NCBI GenBank assembly: GCA_965661345.1
Contig: CBFIDK010000001.1
Span: 310,001 to 374,000, forward strand
Direction: 5' to 3'
From: GCA-2862585 sp965661345
GTDB lineage: Bacteria; Bacteroidota; Bacteroidia; Flavobacteriales; UBA7312
Length of the DNA: 64,000 nucleotides
The translations under genes and the position numbers were made by a program. Shown piece by piece: positions 48,714 to 57,626 of this stretch. The notes beneath the pieces are model-generated. The model worked only from the letters and a program-made list of their open reading frames with translations. It was not told the origin of the DNA and did not search any database. The first letter of the stretch is position 1. Every line of letters begins with the position of its first letter.

Positions 48714-50711
48714 ATGAAAAAACATCTTTTAGCCCTTTTATTATTCTTACCAAGCTTACTATTTTCTCAAATTTTCAATCCCGTTGAATGGACTTTTTTC
48801 CAGGAAGATCTAGGTAACTCAGAATATAATTTAGTTTTCGAAGCCAACATTGAAGACGGATGGTATGTTTACTCTCAATTTGTTGGCGATGATGGTCCGA
48901 TACCAACCGCTTTTACGTTTTTTGAATCTGAAAATTATGAGCTAGTTGGAAATACTGAAGAAGGAACTCCCATTGAAGAGTTCGATCCTAACTTTGATAT
49001 GGTGCTCAAGTATTTTAAGAAAAAGGCAGTTTTTAGTCAAAAAGTAAAACTGACGTCTAACTCATCTAATGTTAGTGGTGAATTTGTCTTTATGGTTTGC
49101 GATGAGGCGCAATGCTTACCGCCAGAGTATGTTGAATTCTCTTTTGAATTGGGAAGCGGTGAATCCTCAAGTGCAGAAACAGAAACAGTTGTTGAAGAAA
49201 ATTCATCTTCTCTTAATTTAGTAAATTCAGAAGACACACCTTCATCAAACAATTCGAATGAAAAATCAAAAAAAGGAATGTGGAGCATATTTTTTATTGC
49301 ATTCTTTAGTGGTTTTGCAGCCTTATTAACCCCTTGTGTATTTCCGATGATTCCAATGACGGTGAGCTATTTTACTAAGCAGAGTAAAAGCAAAGCAAAA
49401 GGAGTTTCTAATGCTATTATTTATGGTTTATCCATCATATTCATATATGTCGCTTTAGGCGTTGGTGTATCGGCTATTTTTGGTCCAGAGGTATTGAACA
49501 GCATGGCAACAAATGCGTATTTTAATATTGCTTTCTTCTTATTATTAGTTGTTTTTGCAGCCTCTTTTTTAGGCGCATTTGAATTAACATTACCACATTC
49601 ATGGATAAACAAAGCGGATAAAGCTTCTGATCGAGGAGGGCTTATAGGCATCTTCTTTATGGCATTAGTATTGGCATTGGTATCATTTTCTTGTACTGGA
49701 CCTATTGTTGGAACACTTTTAGTTGAAGCAGCATCTGGAGGTGATTATTTAGGGCCGGTAATTGGAATGTTAGGATTTTCATTAGCTATTGCTTTACCAT
49801 TTGCACTATTTGCGGCATTCCCAGGTTGGTTAAATTCATTACCGCAATCTGGTGGTTGGCTAAATTCTGTAAAGGTTGTTTTAGGATTTTTAGAGTTGGC
49901 TTTAGCATTCAAATTTTTATCAAACGCAGATTTGGTTTGGCAAACTCACCTTTTAGAAAGAGAACTATTTATTGCAATTTGGATAGTAATATTTGCTTTA
50001 CTAACCATGTATTTATTAGGAATGTTTAAGTTGTCGCATGATAGCGACTTAAAATACCTTTCTGTAGGAAGATTATTTTCTGCGATACTAACTGGAGTAT
50101 TGACCATTTATATGATACCTGGACTGTGGGGAGCGCCTTTAAAGTTAATCAATGCTTTTCCTCCGCCAATGCATTACAGTGAATCACCCTATGGTGTAGG
50201 ATATACTGCTGGCGGCGGGGCTTCAGCAGATTCTCACAATGAGAATGAAGGGCAACACTTAGGGCCTCAAGGGCTAATGGTCTTTCATGAATATCAGGAC
50301 GGACTAGATTATGCTAAGAAAGTAGGCTTGCCAGTAATGATAGATTTTACAGGTTGGGCATGTGTGAATTGCCGTAAAATGGAAGAGGAAGTATGGTCTA
50401 ATCCAGAAGTTAAGCAAATCCTTAGAGATGAGGTTGTGCTCGTTTCTTTATATGTTGATGAAAGAACACCTCTACCAGAAAACGAGCAATACGAAACTAC
50501 AATTGCTGGTAAAAAGAAGAAAGTAAGAACAGTAGGAGATAAGTGGACAGTGCTTCAGGCTGAAACGTATAAGACAAATTCTCAGCCATATTACGTAATT
50601 CTAGACCATGATGAAAATCAATTAGGTGTTTCGGCAAATTATCAAGACTATGGCAAAGTTGATTTATTTAAATCATGGCTTGAAGATGGAATAGATAGAT
50701 TCTACGACTAA
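48714..50711 (+). CDS. dsbD: DsbD-type thiol:disulfide interchange protein
   Basis: Membrane protein carrying electrons from cytoplasmic thioredoxin to periplasmic thiols. All three parts are visible: a signal peptide (1-18) and an N-terminal DsbD-alpha-like domain with a Cys pair (CDEAQCLPPEYV, about 124-135). The DsbD transmembrane core (about 190-475) has Cys in LLTPCVFPMIPMTVSYF and SFSCTGPIVGTLL. A C-terminal thioredoxin domain has the CVNC active site (GWACVNCRKM, about 546-555). 665 residues fits full-length DsbD in Bacteroidota. It starts 2 nt after the preceding membrane gene. Confidence 0.94.
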   Translation: MKKHLLALLLFLPSLLFSQIFNPVEWTFFQEDLGNSEYNLVFEANIEDGWYVYSQFVGDDGPIPTAFTFFESENYELVGNTEEGTPIEEFDPNFDMVLKYFKKKAVFSQKVKLTSNSSNVSGEFVFMVCDEAQCLPPEYVEFSFELGSGESSSAETETVVEENSSSLNLVNSEDTPSSNNSNEKSKKGMWSIFFIAFFSGFAALLTPCVFPMIPMTVSYFTKQSKSKAKGVSNAIIYGLSIIFIYVALGVGVSAIFGPEVLNSMATNAYFNIAFFLLLVVFAASFLGAFELTLPHSWINKADKASDRGGLIGIFFMALVLALVSFSCTGPIVGTLLVEAASGGDYLGPVIGMLGFSLAIALPFALFAAFPGWLNSLPQSGGWLNSVKVVLGFLELALAFKFLSNADLVWQTHLLERELFIAIWIVIFALLTMYLLGMFKLSHDSDLKYLSVGRLFSAILTGVLTIYMIPGLWGAPLKLINAFPPPMHYSESPYGVGYTAGGGASADSHNENEGQHLGPQGLMVFHEYQDGLDYAKKVGLPVMIDFTGWACVNCRKMEEEVWSNPEVKQILRDEVVLVSLYVDERTPLPENEQYETTIAGKKKKVRTVGDKWTVLQAETYKTNSQPYYVILDHDENQLGVSANYQDYGKVDLFKSWLEDGIDRFYD

Positions 50712-50736
50712 GTTTGTAGAAACAAAATAAACTTAA

Positions 50737-52275
50737 ATGCTTGTTAAAACTTATGGCTCTGCCGTTTTCGGTATAGATGCTACTACCATTACAATCGAAG
50801 TAAATGCTTCAGCTGGAATAAAATTCTTTTTAGTTGGTCTTCCTGATAATGCTGTTAAAGAAAGTCATTATCGCATTGAAGCAGCTTTAAAAAATACAGG
50901 CTATCGAATTCCTGGAAAGAAGTTTATAATTAATATGGCGCCCGCCGACATTAGAAAGGAAGGCTCTGCTTATGATCTTCCGCTTGCTATCGGCATACTA
51001 GCATCAACACATCAAGTAAAGGCAGAACAGTTAAAAGACTTTGTCATCATGGGTGAATTGTCTTTAGATGGAGGCCTACAACCTATTAAAGGTGCATTAC
51101 CCATAGCTATACAGGCAAGGAAAGAAGGCTTTAAAGGTTTAATTGTACCAAAAGCAAATGCAAAAGAAGCCGCAATAGTCAATAATCTTGATGTTTATGG
51201 TATTGAGAACATTAAGGAGCTGATAGATTTCTTAAATGGTAAAATTGACTTAAATCCATTGTTCGTAGATACCAGAAAAGAGTTTTTTGATGCTATTCAG
51301 CAATCCGATATTGACTTTTCAGATGTAAAAGGACAAAGAAACATAAAAAGGTCATTAGAAATTGCGGCGGCAGGCGGGCATAATGTGATACTAATAGGCC
51401 CTCCAGGTTCAGGAAAAACGATGTTGGCAAAAAGAATTCCAGGTATTCTACCACCCTTGAGTTTGAACGAGGCTTTAGAGACTACAAAAATACATTCAGT
51501 TTCAGGTCGAATGTCTGATAACACGTCCTTACTAACAACCAGACCATTTAGATCACCACACCATACCATTTCCGATGTTGCATTGGTGGGTGGCGGAGCA
51601 TTTCCTCAGCCAGGTGAAATTTCCCTTTCACACAATGGAGTTCTTTTTTTAGATGAACTTCCTGAGTTTAAAAGAGTTGTTTTAGAGGTTATGCGCCAAC
51701 CTCTAGAAGATAGAATTGTCACTATCTCTAGAGCTAAGTTTAGTGTAGATTTTCCAGCAAGTTTTATGTTAGTAGCCTCCATGAACCCTTGTCCATGTGG
51801 CTTTTATAATCACCCAGAAAAAGAATGCCTTTGTAGCCCAGGCGTAGTACAGAAATATCTAAGCAAAATTTCAGGGCCATTATTAGATAGGATTGATTTA
51901 CACGTTGAGGTAACTCCAGTTAAATTTGATGAGTTAGCCGATAAGTCTAAGTCAGAGTCTAGTGTGGTTATTCGTAAAAGGGTGATTAGAGCTAGAGAAA
52001 TTCAACTTAATAGGTATTCTGAATCAGACTCAATACATTGTAATGCTCAAATTAATTCTAAGCTAATAAAGGAACATTGTGAACTTTCAATTGAAGGTCA
52101 ATCCCTTTTAAAAAATGCGATGAAAAAACTTGAACTCTCAGCAAGAGCATACGACCGTATTCTTAAAGTTGCAAGAACTATTGCTGATTTAGAGGGAGCA
52201 GAACGAATTGACACTCCACATATTGCTGAGGCTATTCAGTTTCGATCTCTTGACAGAAGCGATTGGGCAGGTTAA
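50737..52275 (+). CDS. comM: YifB/ComM-family Mg chelatase-like AAA ATPase
   Basis: A 512-residue ATPase of the YifB/ComM family. Its members act as hexameric helicases promoting branch migration in natural transformation (ComM), though many hosts are not known to be competent. The N-terminal ChlI-like domain has GLPDNAVKES and MGELSLDGGLQPIKGALPIA (about 107-126). Walker A GPPGSGKTMLAKRIPGILPP is at about 222-241, Walker B is LFLDELPEF near 304, and the sensor region SMNPCPCGFYNHP near 347-359 includes Cys that may bind zinc. The start follows the dsbD stop by 25 nt. Motif positions are approximate. Confidence 0.93.
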   Translation: MLVKTYGSAVFGIDATTITIEVNASAGIKFFLVGLPDNAVKESHYRIEAALKNTGYRIPGKKFIINMAPADIRKEGSAYDLPLAIGILASTHQVKAEQLKDFVIMGELSLDGGLQPIKGALPIAIQARKEGFKGLIVPKANAKEAAIVNNLDVYGIENIKELIDFLNGKIDLNPLFVDTRKEFFDAIQQSDIDFSDVKGQRNIKRSLEIAAAGGHNVILIGPPGSGKTMLAKRIPGILPPLSLNEALETTKIHSVSGRMSDNTSLLTTRPFRSPHHTISDVALVGGGAFPQPGEISLSHNGVLFLDELPEFKRVVLEVMRQPLEDRIVTISRAKFSVDFPASFMLVASMNPCPCGFYNHPEKECLCSPGVVQKYLSKISGPLLDRIDLHVEVTPVKFDELADKSKSESSVVIRKRVIRAREIQLNRYSESDSIHCNAQINSKLIKEHCELSIEGQSLLKNAMKKLELSARAYDRILKVARTIADLEGAERIDTPHIAEAIQFRSLDRSDWAG

Positions 52276-52310
52276 AAAAACAAAGCACTCACTTTTGATG
52301 AATGCTTTGT
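52274..52310 (-). terminator. Terminator of the alpha/beta hydrolase gene
   Basis: Arms around ACAAAGCACTCA (52280-52291) and TGAATGCTTTGT (52299-52310), one mismatch, loop CTTTTGA, followed on the minus strand by seven T. It lies 26 nt after the hydrolase stop and overlaps the comM stop codon on the other strand, where it lacks a U-run. Confidence 0.75.
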
Positions 52311-52336
52311 AATAGGTGAAAGCCAAAAAAATGCAA

Positions 52337-53179
52337 TTACTTTTCTTGAATGTTAACTAATATTTCGGCTAAGTTTCCTGCTTGCGAAAAATTAGGTGTA
52401 TGACTTGATTCCAAAGTAAAAACTTCTTCTACTTGGTCATGATACATAGCTCTTTGAATTTCTATAGGAATTGCTCTATCTTCAGTACATTCGATATAAT
52501 ACTTTTTAATTGAGCCGAAGTTTTCGTCAGTAATTTCAAGCTCATACGTTAACGGAGCTAAAGGTTCAGCCACAATAAATGGCTTAGCAGCTTCAAATGC
52601 TTCTGCAGGAATGTCATGAGCAAAAGCATTTTGAATTTCTTCATCAACAACATAGGCAAATGTTTTGTCATCAGATACGCGGAAATTCTCAACAGCTTTT
52701 GATCCTTCAACGCCTTGTACAGCACCTAAGAAAGAGCCGCCATTAGGCAGTAAAAATGCTGTAAGATAAACTAAGCTTTTTACTTTTTCTGGTCTCAATT
52801 CGGCTGCTCTACTAACTGTAATGCCGTTAAAGCTATGTCCTAACAAGACAACAGGATCTTCTTGATTATCTAGGATGTCGGTTATAGTCTTCACATAATC
52901 TTCCATTGTAATTTCTGCTGGACTTGTTTTATCACTTCCATGGCCTGGTAAATCTGGAGTGATTACATTAAATCCTTTTTCTTTGAGTACATTGGCTACA
53001 CCTTCCCATTGCCAAGCACCAAGCCATGCGGAGTGGACTAAAACGAAAGTTTCTTTTTTCAGCTCTTCAATTTGAATTTCGCCTGAATCTTGTGTGTCTT
53101 GAGTTGAATTCGTCGAGCAACTAGCGAATAGAATTAGCGCGAGAGTGCTAATTGAAATCATGTTTTTAAGTTTAATCAT
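52337..53179 (-). CDS. Lipoprotein alpha/beta hydrolase
   Basis: A 280-residue alpha/beta hydrolase with a lipoprotein signal (lipobox LFAS before Cys21), so it is probably attached to the periplasmic side of a membrane. The nucleophile elbow is GHSFNG (Ser116), with an oxyanion-side HSAWLGAWQW segment (His49 region), a likely acid in ECTEDRAIP (about 232-240) and the catalytic His in ESSHTPNFSQ (about 260). It is similar to the esterase/hydroxynitrile lyase-like group (salicylate-esterase type) and the substrate is unknown. The gene has its own terminator and is preceded by a nested inverted repeat. Confidence 0.88.
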   Translation of the reverse strand: MIKLKNMISISTLALILFASCSTNSTQDTQDSGEIQIEELKKETFVLVHSAWLGAWQWEGVANVLKEKGFNVITPDLPGHGSDKTSPAEITMEDYVKTITDILDNQEDPVVLLGHSFNGITVSRAAELRPEKVKSLVYLTAFLLPNGGSFLGAVQGVEGSKAVENFRVSDDKTFAYVVDEEIQNAFAHDIPAEAFEAAKPFIVAEPLAPLTYELEITDENFGSIKKYYIECTEDRAIPIEIQRAMYHDQVEEVFTLESSHTPNFSQAGNLAEILVNIQEK

Positions 53180-53213
53180 GTTTTTAAGTATTTAATTAAT
53201 AAAATAAGACTGT

Positions 53214-53272
53214 GTCAACTTTTAGATTATTCACAGAATTAGGATTCTGTAAAATAAGATTTTAGAGTTGAC
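53214..53272. promoter_or_regulatory. Nested inverted repeats between the hydrolase and pnuC genes
   Basis: GTCAACT (53214-53220) and AGTTGAC (53266-53272) enclose ACAGAAT-TAGG-ATTCTGT (53233-53250). A direct repeat AAAATAAGA flanks the inner one (53200-53208 and 53251-53259). This could be a paired operator or a large hairpin; no known regulator recognised. Confidence 0.4.
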
Positions 53273-53364
53273 GGAATAGAATTGTAATTGGGGTTGAATG
53301 TTCACTTTTTTTGGCTTATTAGGCAAATCTACTAAAAAGAATTTAAAAAAAAATAATTGTCTGT

Positions 53365-53372
53365 TAAGTTTG
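53365..53372 (+). promoter_or_regulatory. Candidate -7 element of pnuC
   Basis: TAAGTTTG, exact TAnnTTTG, 45 nt before the TTG start at 53418 and inside the longer alternative frame, which favours the shorter PnuC. Confidence 0.35.
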
Positions 53373-53417
53373 AATCATATCTGTTTTTTAATTCTATTTG
53401 TAGTTCAATTTAGGCTT

Positions 53418-53984
53418 TTGGATTTATATCTTATCATAGAAATTTTAGCAGTTATTTTTGGTTTGCTGTATTTAGGCTTATTGATTATGGAGAGAATCGA
53501 ATGTTGGATTTTCGGAATTTTGGCTTCTTTACTTAGTATTTTTTTATTCTACCACACAAAACTATATTCTGAGGCTATTTTGTATTCTTATTATGTAATA
53601 ATGGGTTTTTACGGCTATTTTTTATGGCAAAAAAAATCTGACGATAATGTATTAGCAATTAATGTAAATGAACAAAAGCCTATTTTTCATTTTTATTATA
53701 TCACTATTTGTTCGCTTTTAGCCTTTGCGTTATCCTTGTTTTTTGATGTTTATACCGATGCTGAGAGTCCATATATTGATGCCTTCACAACAGTCTTTAG
53801 CTTTTTAGCTACCTATCTTCAAGCTAAAAAGGTACTTTCTTCTTGGAAGTATTGGATTGTAATAAACAGCGTTACGATTTGGCTGTATATCAATAAAGAA
53901 TTGGAGATTTATGCCGCACTTATGGTTGTGTATTTGATAATGTCCATCTCGGGATATATTAGATGGAAAAAAGTCATTGGCTAA
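53418..53984 (+). CDS. pnuC: Nicotinamide riboside transporter PnuC
   Basis: Membrane transporter importing nicotinamide riboside or a related vitamin nucleoside for NAD synthesis. Seven hydrophobic segments are seen with PnuC features: ECWIFGILASLLSIFLFY (about 28-45), YSEAILYSYYVIMGFYGYFLW (two pieces, about 48-68) and SWKYWIVINSVTIWLYI near 150. The frame is open from ATG 53298, but that would add 40 poorly fitting residues. TTG at 53418 starts the usual MDLYLIIEILAVIFG N-terminus, and a -7 element lies between the two. No thiamine or NAD riboswitch was recognised upstream. The stop abuts secA with no spacer. Confidence 0.85.
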   Translation: MDLYLIIEILAVIFGLLYLGLLIMERIECWIFGILASLLSIFLFYHTKLYSEAILYSYYVIMGFYGYFLWQKKSDDNVLAINVNEQKPIFHFYYITICSLLAFALSLFFDVYTDAESPYIDAFTTVFSFLATYLQAKKVLSSWKYWIVINSVTIWLYINKELEIYAALMVVYLIMSISGYIRWKKVIG

Positions 53985-56900
53985 TTATTTGCCATGACAT
54001 TGTTTGAATTTTTTACCACTACCGCACGGACAAGGGTCGTTTCTTCCCACTTTTTCTTCTACTCTTACAGGTTGAGCTTTTGGTTTTTGTCTTTCTGCTC
54101 CTCCGTTTGGATTTCCACCAATATCTTGTCGGCCTGTTTGTAAACGTTCTTGCTTATGCTGTTGTTCTTGTTTTACTGACGTTTGCTCCGGTAAGTTGGC
54201 TTTAGTTAAGAAAGATACGATGTCTTTATTGACTTGTTCCATCATTTGCTTAAAGAGGTTAAACGACTCAAACTTATAAATTAGTAGTGGGTCTTTTTGC
54301 TCATAAGTAGCGTTTTGTACGGATTGTTTCAAGTCATCCAATTCTCTTAAATTTTCTTTCCAAGAACTATCGATGATTGCTAATGTTACTCCTTTTTCTA
54401 TGGAAAGCGGAATATTTCCACCTTCGGTTTCGTAAGCCTCTTTTAAATTTGTGACAACCTGAAGGGTTTTTATTCCATCTGTAAATGGAATGACGATGTT
54501 CTCATAGCTTGCCGATTGATTTTCAAATACATCTTTTATGACTGGGAATGTCTTTTTACCAATTGTCGAGTTTTTAATTTTATAATTCTCAATTGAAGCT
54601 TGATAAATCGTTTCTGTTAATTCTTCAGTACTTAATTGTTTGAAGTCATCTTCATTAACTGGGCATTGAATGCTTAGGAAACGAATCAGGTCTAATTTAA
54701 AGCCATCAAAATCTTGCATTGATTGGTATTCAGTTACGATACTTTCACATGTATCATAAATCATATTGTCAATATCAACTGCTAATCGATCTCCAAATAA
54801 GGCGTGTTTTCTCTTTTTATAGATAACTGTTCGTTGAGCATTCATGACGTCATCGTACTCAAGTAGTCTTTTTCGAATACCGAAGTTATTTTCTTCAACT
54901 TTTTTCTGAGCTCTTTCGATAGATTTAGTAATCATTGAATGCTGAATAACTTCGCCCTCTTCTAAGCCCATTCTGTCCATCATTTTGGCAATTCTATCGG
55001 AGCCAAATAGTCGCATTAAGTTATCTTCTAATGAAACAAAAAACTGTGATGAACCAGGGTCGCCTTGTCGTCCAGCACGTCCTCTTAGCTGTCTGTCAAC
55101 ACGTCTTGAGTCATGGCGTTCTGTTCCAATAATAGCCAAACCACCATTTGCTTTTACTTCATCGCTTAACTTAATATCTGTTCCACGACCAGCCATGTTG
55201 GTGGCGATAGTAACATTTCCTGCCTTTCCTGCTTCAGCTACAATATCCGCTTCTTTCTGATGTAGTTTAGCGTTAAGAACATTGTGTTTGATGTTTTTCA
55301 TGGTGAGTAATCTGCTCAATAGTTCAGAAATTTCAACAGATGTTGTACCAACTAAAATTGGTCGCCCTTCATTGCTAAGTTCAACAATTTCATCGATTAC
55401 AGCATTGTATTTTTCACGAGCAGTTTTATAAACTTTATCTTCTTTGTCGTCTCGTTGTATTGGTCGATTTGTTGGAATTACAACTACGTCTAACTCGTAG
55501 ATGTCCCAAAATTCACCAGCTTCAGTTTCAGCAGTTCCTGTCATACCAGAAAGCTTGTTGTACATTCTGAAGTAGTTTTGTAGCGTAATGGTAGCAAACG
55601 TTTGTGTGGCAGCTTCAATTTTTACGTTTTCTTTAGCTTCGATTGCTTGGTGAAGTCCGTCTGAGTAACGTCTTCCATCCATGATACGACCTGTCTGTTC
55701 ATCGACAATTTTGACTTTATTGTCCATCAATACGTATTCAACATCTTTTTCGAAAAGCGTATAGGCTTTCAGCAATTGATTAACTGAATGTATTCGTTCG
55801 CTTTTGATGGAATAGTCTCTCATTAAAGCTTCTTTCTTGACTAGCTTATCTTTATCATTTAGATTTCCTTTTTCTAACTCAGCAATTTCCGAGCCCACGT
55901 CTGGCATAATGAAAAAGTTGCTGTCGTCGGTACTACTAGTTATTAAGTCGATGCCTTTATCGGTTAGCTCAATAGAATTGTGTTGCTCATCGATTACAAA
56001 AAATAAATCTTCATCTACAACAGGCATTTCTTTGCCTTGATCTTGCATGTAAAAATTTTCTGTCTTTTGAAGTAAGGCTCTGACGCCATCTTCACTTAGA
56101 AACTTAATTAAAGCTTTGTTTTTTGGAAGTCCTCTGTAAGCTCTTAGAAGTTTGAATCCGCCTTCTTTATTGTTGCCTTCTTTAATGAGTTTTTTGGCGT
56201 CTGCTAGAACTGTATTTATGAATTTCTTTTGGGCATCAACTAAGTCGTGAATTTTATGTTTTAGTTCATTAAATTCATGTTTATCACCAGTTGGTGTTGG
56301 TCCAGAAATAATTAAAGGTGTTCTGGCATCATCAATAAGCACCGAGTCAACTTCATCTACAATGGCGTAATTGTGTGGCCGTTGTACCAAATCTTGCGGT
56401 CGTCGGGCCATATTATCTCTAAGATAATCAAATCCGAACTCGTTGTTAGTCCCGTAAGTTATGTCAGCTAGATAAGCATTTCTTCTTTCTTCCGAATTTG
56501 GTTGATGCCTATCGATACAATCAATGGACAATCCGTGGAATTGATAAAGTGGCCCCATCCATTCGCAGTCTCTTTTTGCGAGGTAATCATTTACTGTTAC
56601 GAGGTGCACCCCTTTTCCAGGAAGGGCATTTAGATAAACGGGTAGTGTAGCCGATAATGTTTTTCCTTCACCCGTTTGCATCTCTGCAATTTTTCCAGAG
56701 TGAAGCACATAACCACCAACTAGCTGAACATCATAATGAACCATGTCCCAAACTATTTCATTTCCCGCAGCTATCCATTTATTACGAAAAATGGCTTTTT
56801 CACCTTTTATTTCAACATTACCATATGCCGCAGCGAGGTCTTTGTCAAAATCGTTGGCGGTAACTTCAATATTTCCGTTTGAAAAACGTTTTGCGGTCTC

Positions 56901-57251
56901 TTTAACTACAGCAAAAGCTTCAGGGAGTATTTGCTCGAGTAAATCTTCTGTTTTTTCTACAACATCTTTTTCAAGTTTATCTATTTCAGTGTAGATGCTT
57001 TCTTTCTCTTGAAGTTGGATGTTTGTTGATTCGGCTTTTTCTTTTAGATTATCTATTTCTTTGTAAGTGTCTTTAGTAGCATCTTCAATTTGCTTTTTAA
57101 AGTCAGAAGTTTTAGCTCTAAGTTCATCATTACTAAGCGATTCAATGGAAGGATATACGCTTTTAATTTTTTCAATAATAGGATTAATTTCTTTTAAATC
57201 TTTATCGTATTTATTTCCGAAAATCTTGGTAGCAAAATCAAATATTCCCAT
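53985..57251 (-). CDS. secA: Preprotein translocase ATPase SecA
   Basis: Motor ATPase of the Sec pathway. NBD1 has the Walker A region MQTGEGKTLSATLPVYLNAL (about 189-208) and Walker B YAIVDEVDSVLIDDARTPLI (about 297-316). The PPXD and NBD2 follow with TNMAGRGTDIKL and GTERHDSRRVDRQLRGRAGR (near 690-740). The C-terminus ends in the zinc SEC-C motif NDPCPCGSGKKFKQCHG, preceded by a Gln-rich linker. At 1088 residues it is about 190 longer than E. coli SecA, as usual in Bacteroidota, owing to insertions in the first third and C-terminal scaffold. A -7 element (TAAATTTG) lies 29 nt upstream. Confidence 0.97.
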   Translation of the reverse strand: MGIFDFATKIFGNKYDKDLKEINPIIEKIKSVYPSIESLSNDELRAKTSDFKKQIEDATKDTYKEIDNLKEKAESTNIQLQEKESIYTEIDKLEKDVVEKTEDLLEQILPEAFAVVKETAKRFSNGNIEVTANDFDKDLAAAYGNVEIKGEKAIFRNKWIAAGNEIVWDMVHYDVQLVGGYVLHSGKIAEMQTGEGKTLSATLPVYLNALPGKGVHLVTVNDYLAKRDCEWMGPLYQFHGLSIDCIDRHQPNSEERRNAYLADITYGTNNEFGFDYLRDNMARRPQDLVQRPHNYAIVDEVDSVLIDDARTPLIISGPTPTGDKHEFNELKHKIHDLVDAQKKFINTVLADAKKLIKEGNNKEGGFKLLRAYRGLPKNKALIKFLSEDGVRALLQKTENFYMQDQGKEMPVVDEDLFFVIDEQHNSIELTDKGIDLITSSTDDSNFFIMPDVGSEIAELEKGNLNDKDKLVKKEALMRDYSIKSERIHSVNQLLKAYTLFEKDVEYVLMDNKVKIVDEQTGRIMDGRRYSDGLHQAIEAKENVKIEAATQTFATITLQNYFRMYNKLSGMTGTAETEAGEFWDIYELDVVVIPTNRPIQRDDKEDKVYKTAREKYNAVIDEIVELSNEGRPILVGTTSVEISELLSRLLTMKNIKHNVLNAKLHQKEADIVAEAGKAGNVTIATNMAGRGTDIKLSDEVKANGGLAIIGTERHDSRRVDRQLRGRAGRQGDPGSSQFFVSLEDNLMRLFGSDRIAKMMDRMGLEEGEVIQHSMITKSIERAQKKVEENNFGIRKRLLEYDDVMNAQRTVIYKKRKHALFGDRLAVDIDNMIYDTCESIVTEYQSMQDFDGFKLDLIRFLSIQCPVNEDDFKQLSTEELTETIYQASIENYKIKNSTIGKKTFPVIKDVFENQSASYENIVIPFTDGIKTLQVVTNLKEAYETEGGNIPLSIEKGVTLAIIDSSWKENLRELDDLKQSVQNATYEQKDPLLIYKFESFNLFKQMMEQVNKDIVSFLTKANLPEQTSVKQEQQHKQERLQTGRQDIGGNPNGGAERQKPKAQPVRVEEKVGRNDPCPCGSGKKFKQCHGK

Positions 57252-57280
57252 TACATAAAATTAAGATGTGTTACAATTCG

Positions 57281-57288
57281 CAAATTTA
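57281..57288 (-). promoter_or_regulatory. -7 element of secA promoter
   Basis: TAAATTTG on the minus strand, exact consensus, 29 nt before the secA ATG. Confidence 0.55.
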
Positions 57289-57321
57289 CTTTTTTTTAAG
57301 GGATTGCTCACTTTATAGCAT

Positions 57322-57344
57322 AAAAAAAGCCGCTAGAAGCGGCT
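57322..57344 (-). terminator. Terminator after the DUF2795 gene
   Basis: Stem AGCCGCT (57328-57334) and AGCGGCT (57338-57344), loop AGA, with a seven-T run on the minus strand; 8 nt past the stop codon and ahead of the secA promoter. Confidence 0.85.
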
Positions 57345-57352
57345 GTTGATTG

Positions 57353-57574
57353 TTAGTACTCATCTTCATTAAAGAAGAAGTCGTCTTTATCAGGGTAATC
57401 GGGCCAAATATCTTCAATAGAATCAAACATTTCACCGTCATCTTCTAGTTCCTGAAGATTTTCTACTACTTCCATAGGTGCACCTGAACGAATAGCAAAA
57501 TCAATTAACTCATCTTTATTCGCTGGCCAAGGGGCGTCTTCTAATTTAGAAGCTAATTCTAATGTCCAATACAT
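57353..57574 (-). CDS. DUF2795 domain-containing protein
   Basis: A 73-residue acidic protein (C-terminal DSIEDIWPDYPDKDDFFFNEDEY, mostly Asp/Glu/Phe). The N-terminal two-thirds match the small helical DUF2795 family (LEDAPWPANKDELIDFAIRSG, residues 11-31 region). Function is unknown; members occur as free-standing small proteins in Bacteroidota. It is a single gene with its own -7 element (TACTTTTG, minus strand, 57589-57596, 14 nt upstream) and a strong terminator. Its size, promoter and terminator make it a confident gene even though its role is not known. Confidence 0.85.
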   Translation of the reverse strand: MYWTLELASKLEDAPWPANKDELIDFAIRSGAPMEVVENLQELEDDGEMFDSIEDIWPDYPDKDDFFFNEDEY

Positions 57575-57588
57575 AGTTTAAATTTTTG

Positions 57589-57596
57589 CAAAAGTA
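57589..57596 (-). promoter_or_regulatory. -7 element of the DUF2795 gene
   Basis: TACTTTTG followed by C on the minus strand, exact consensus, 14 nt before the ATG at 57574. Confidence 0.55.
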
Positions 57597-57626
57597 ATTT
57601 TTTTAAAGAAATAGACAAGATTTTTT

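Noticed and set aside
53298..53417. 40-residue N-terminal extension of PnuC from the ATG at 53298
   Set aside because: The sequence is Lys/Asn-rich, unlike PnuC, and a -7 element lies inside it. The TTG at 53418 fits better, although this start is not certain.
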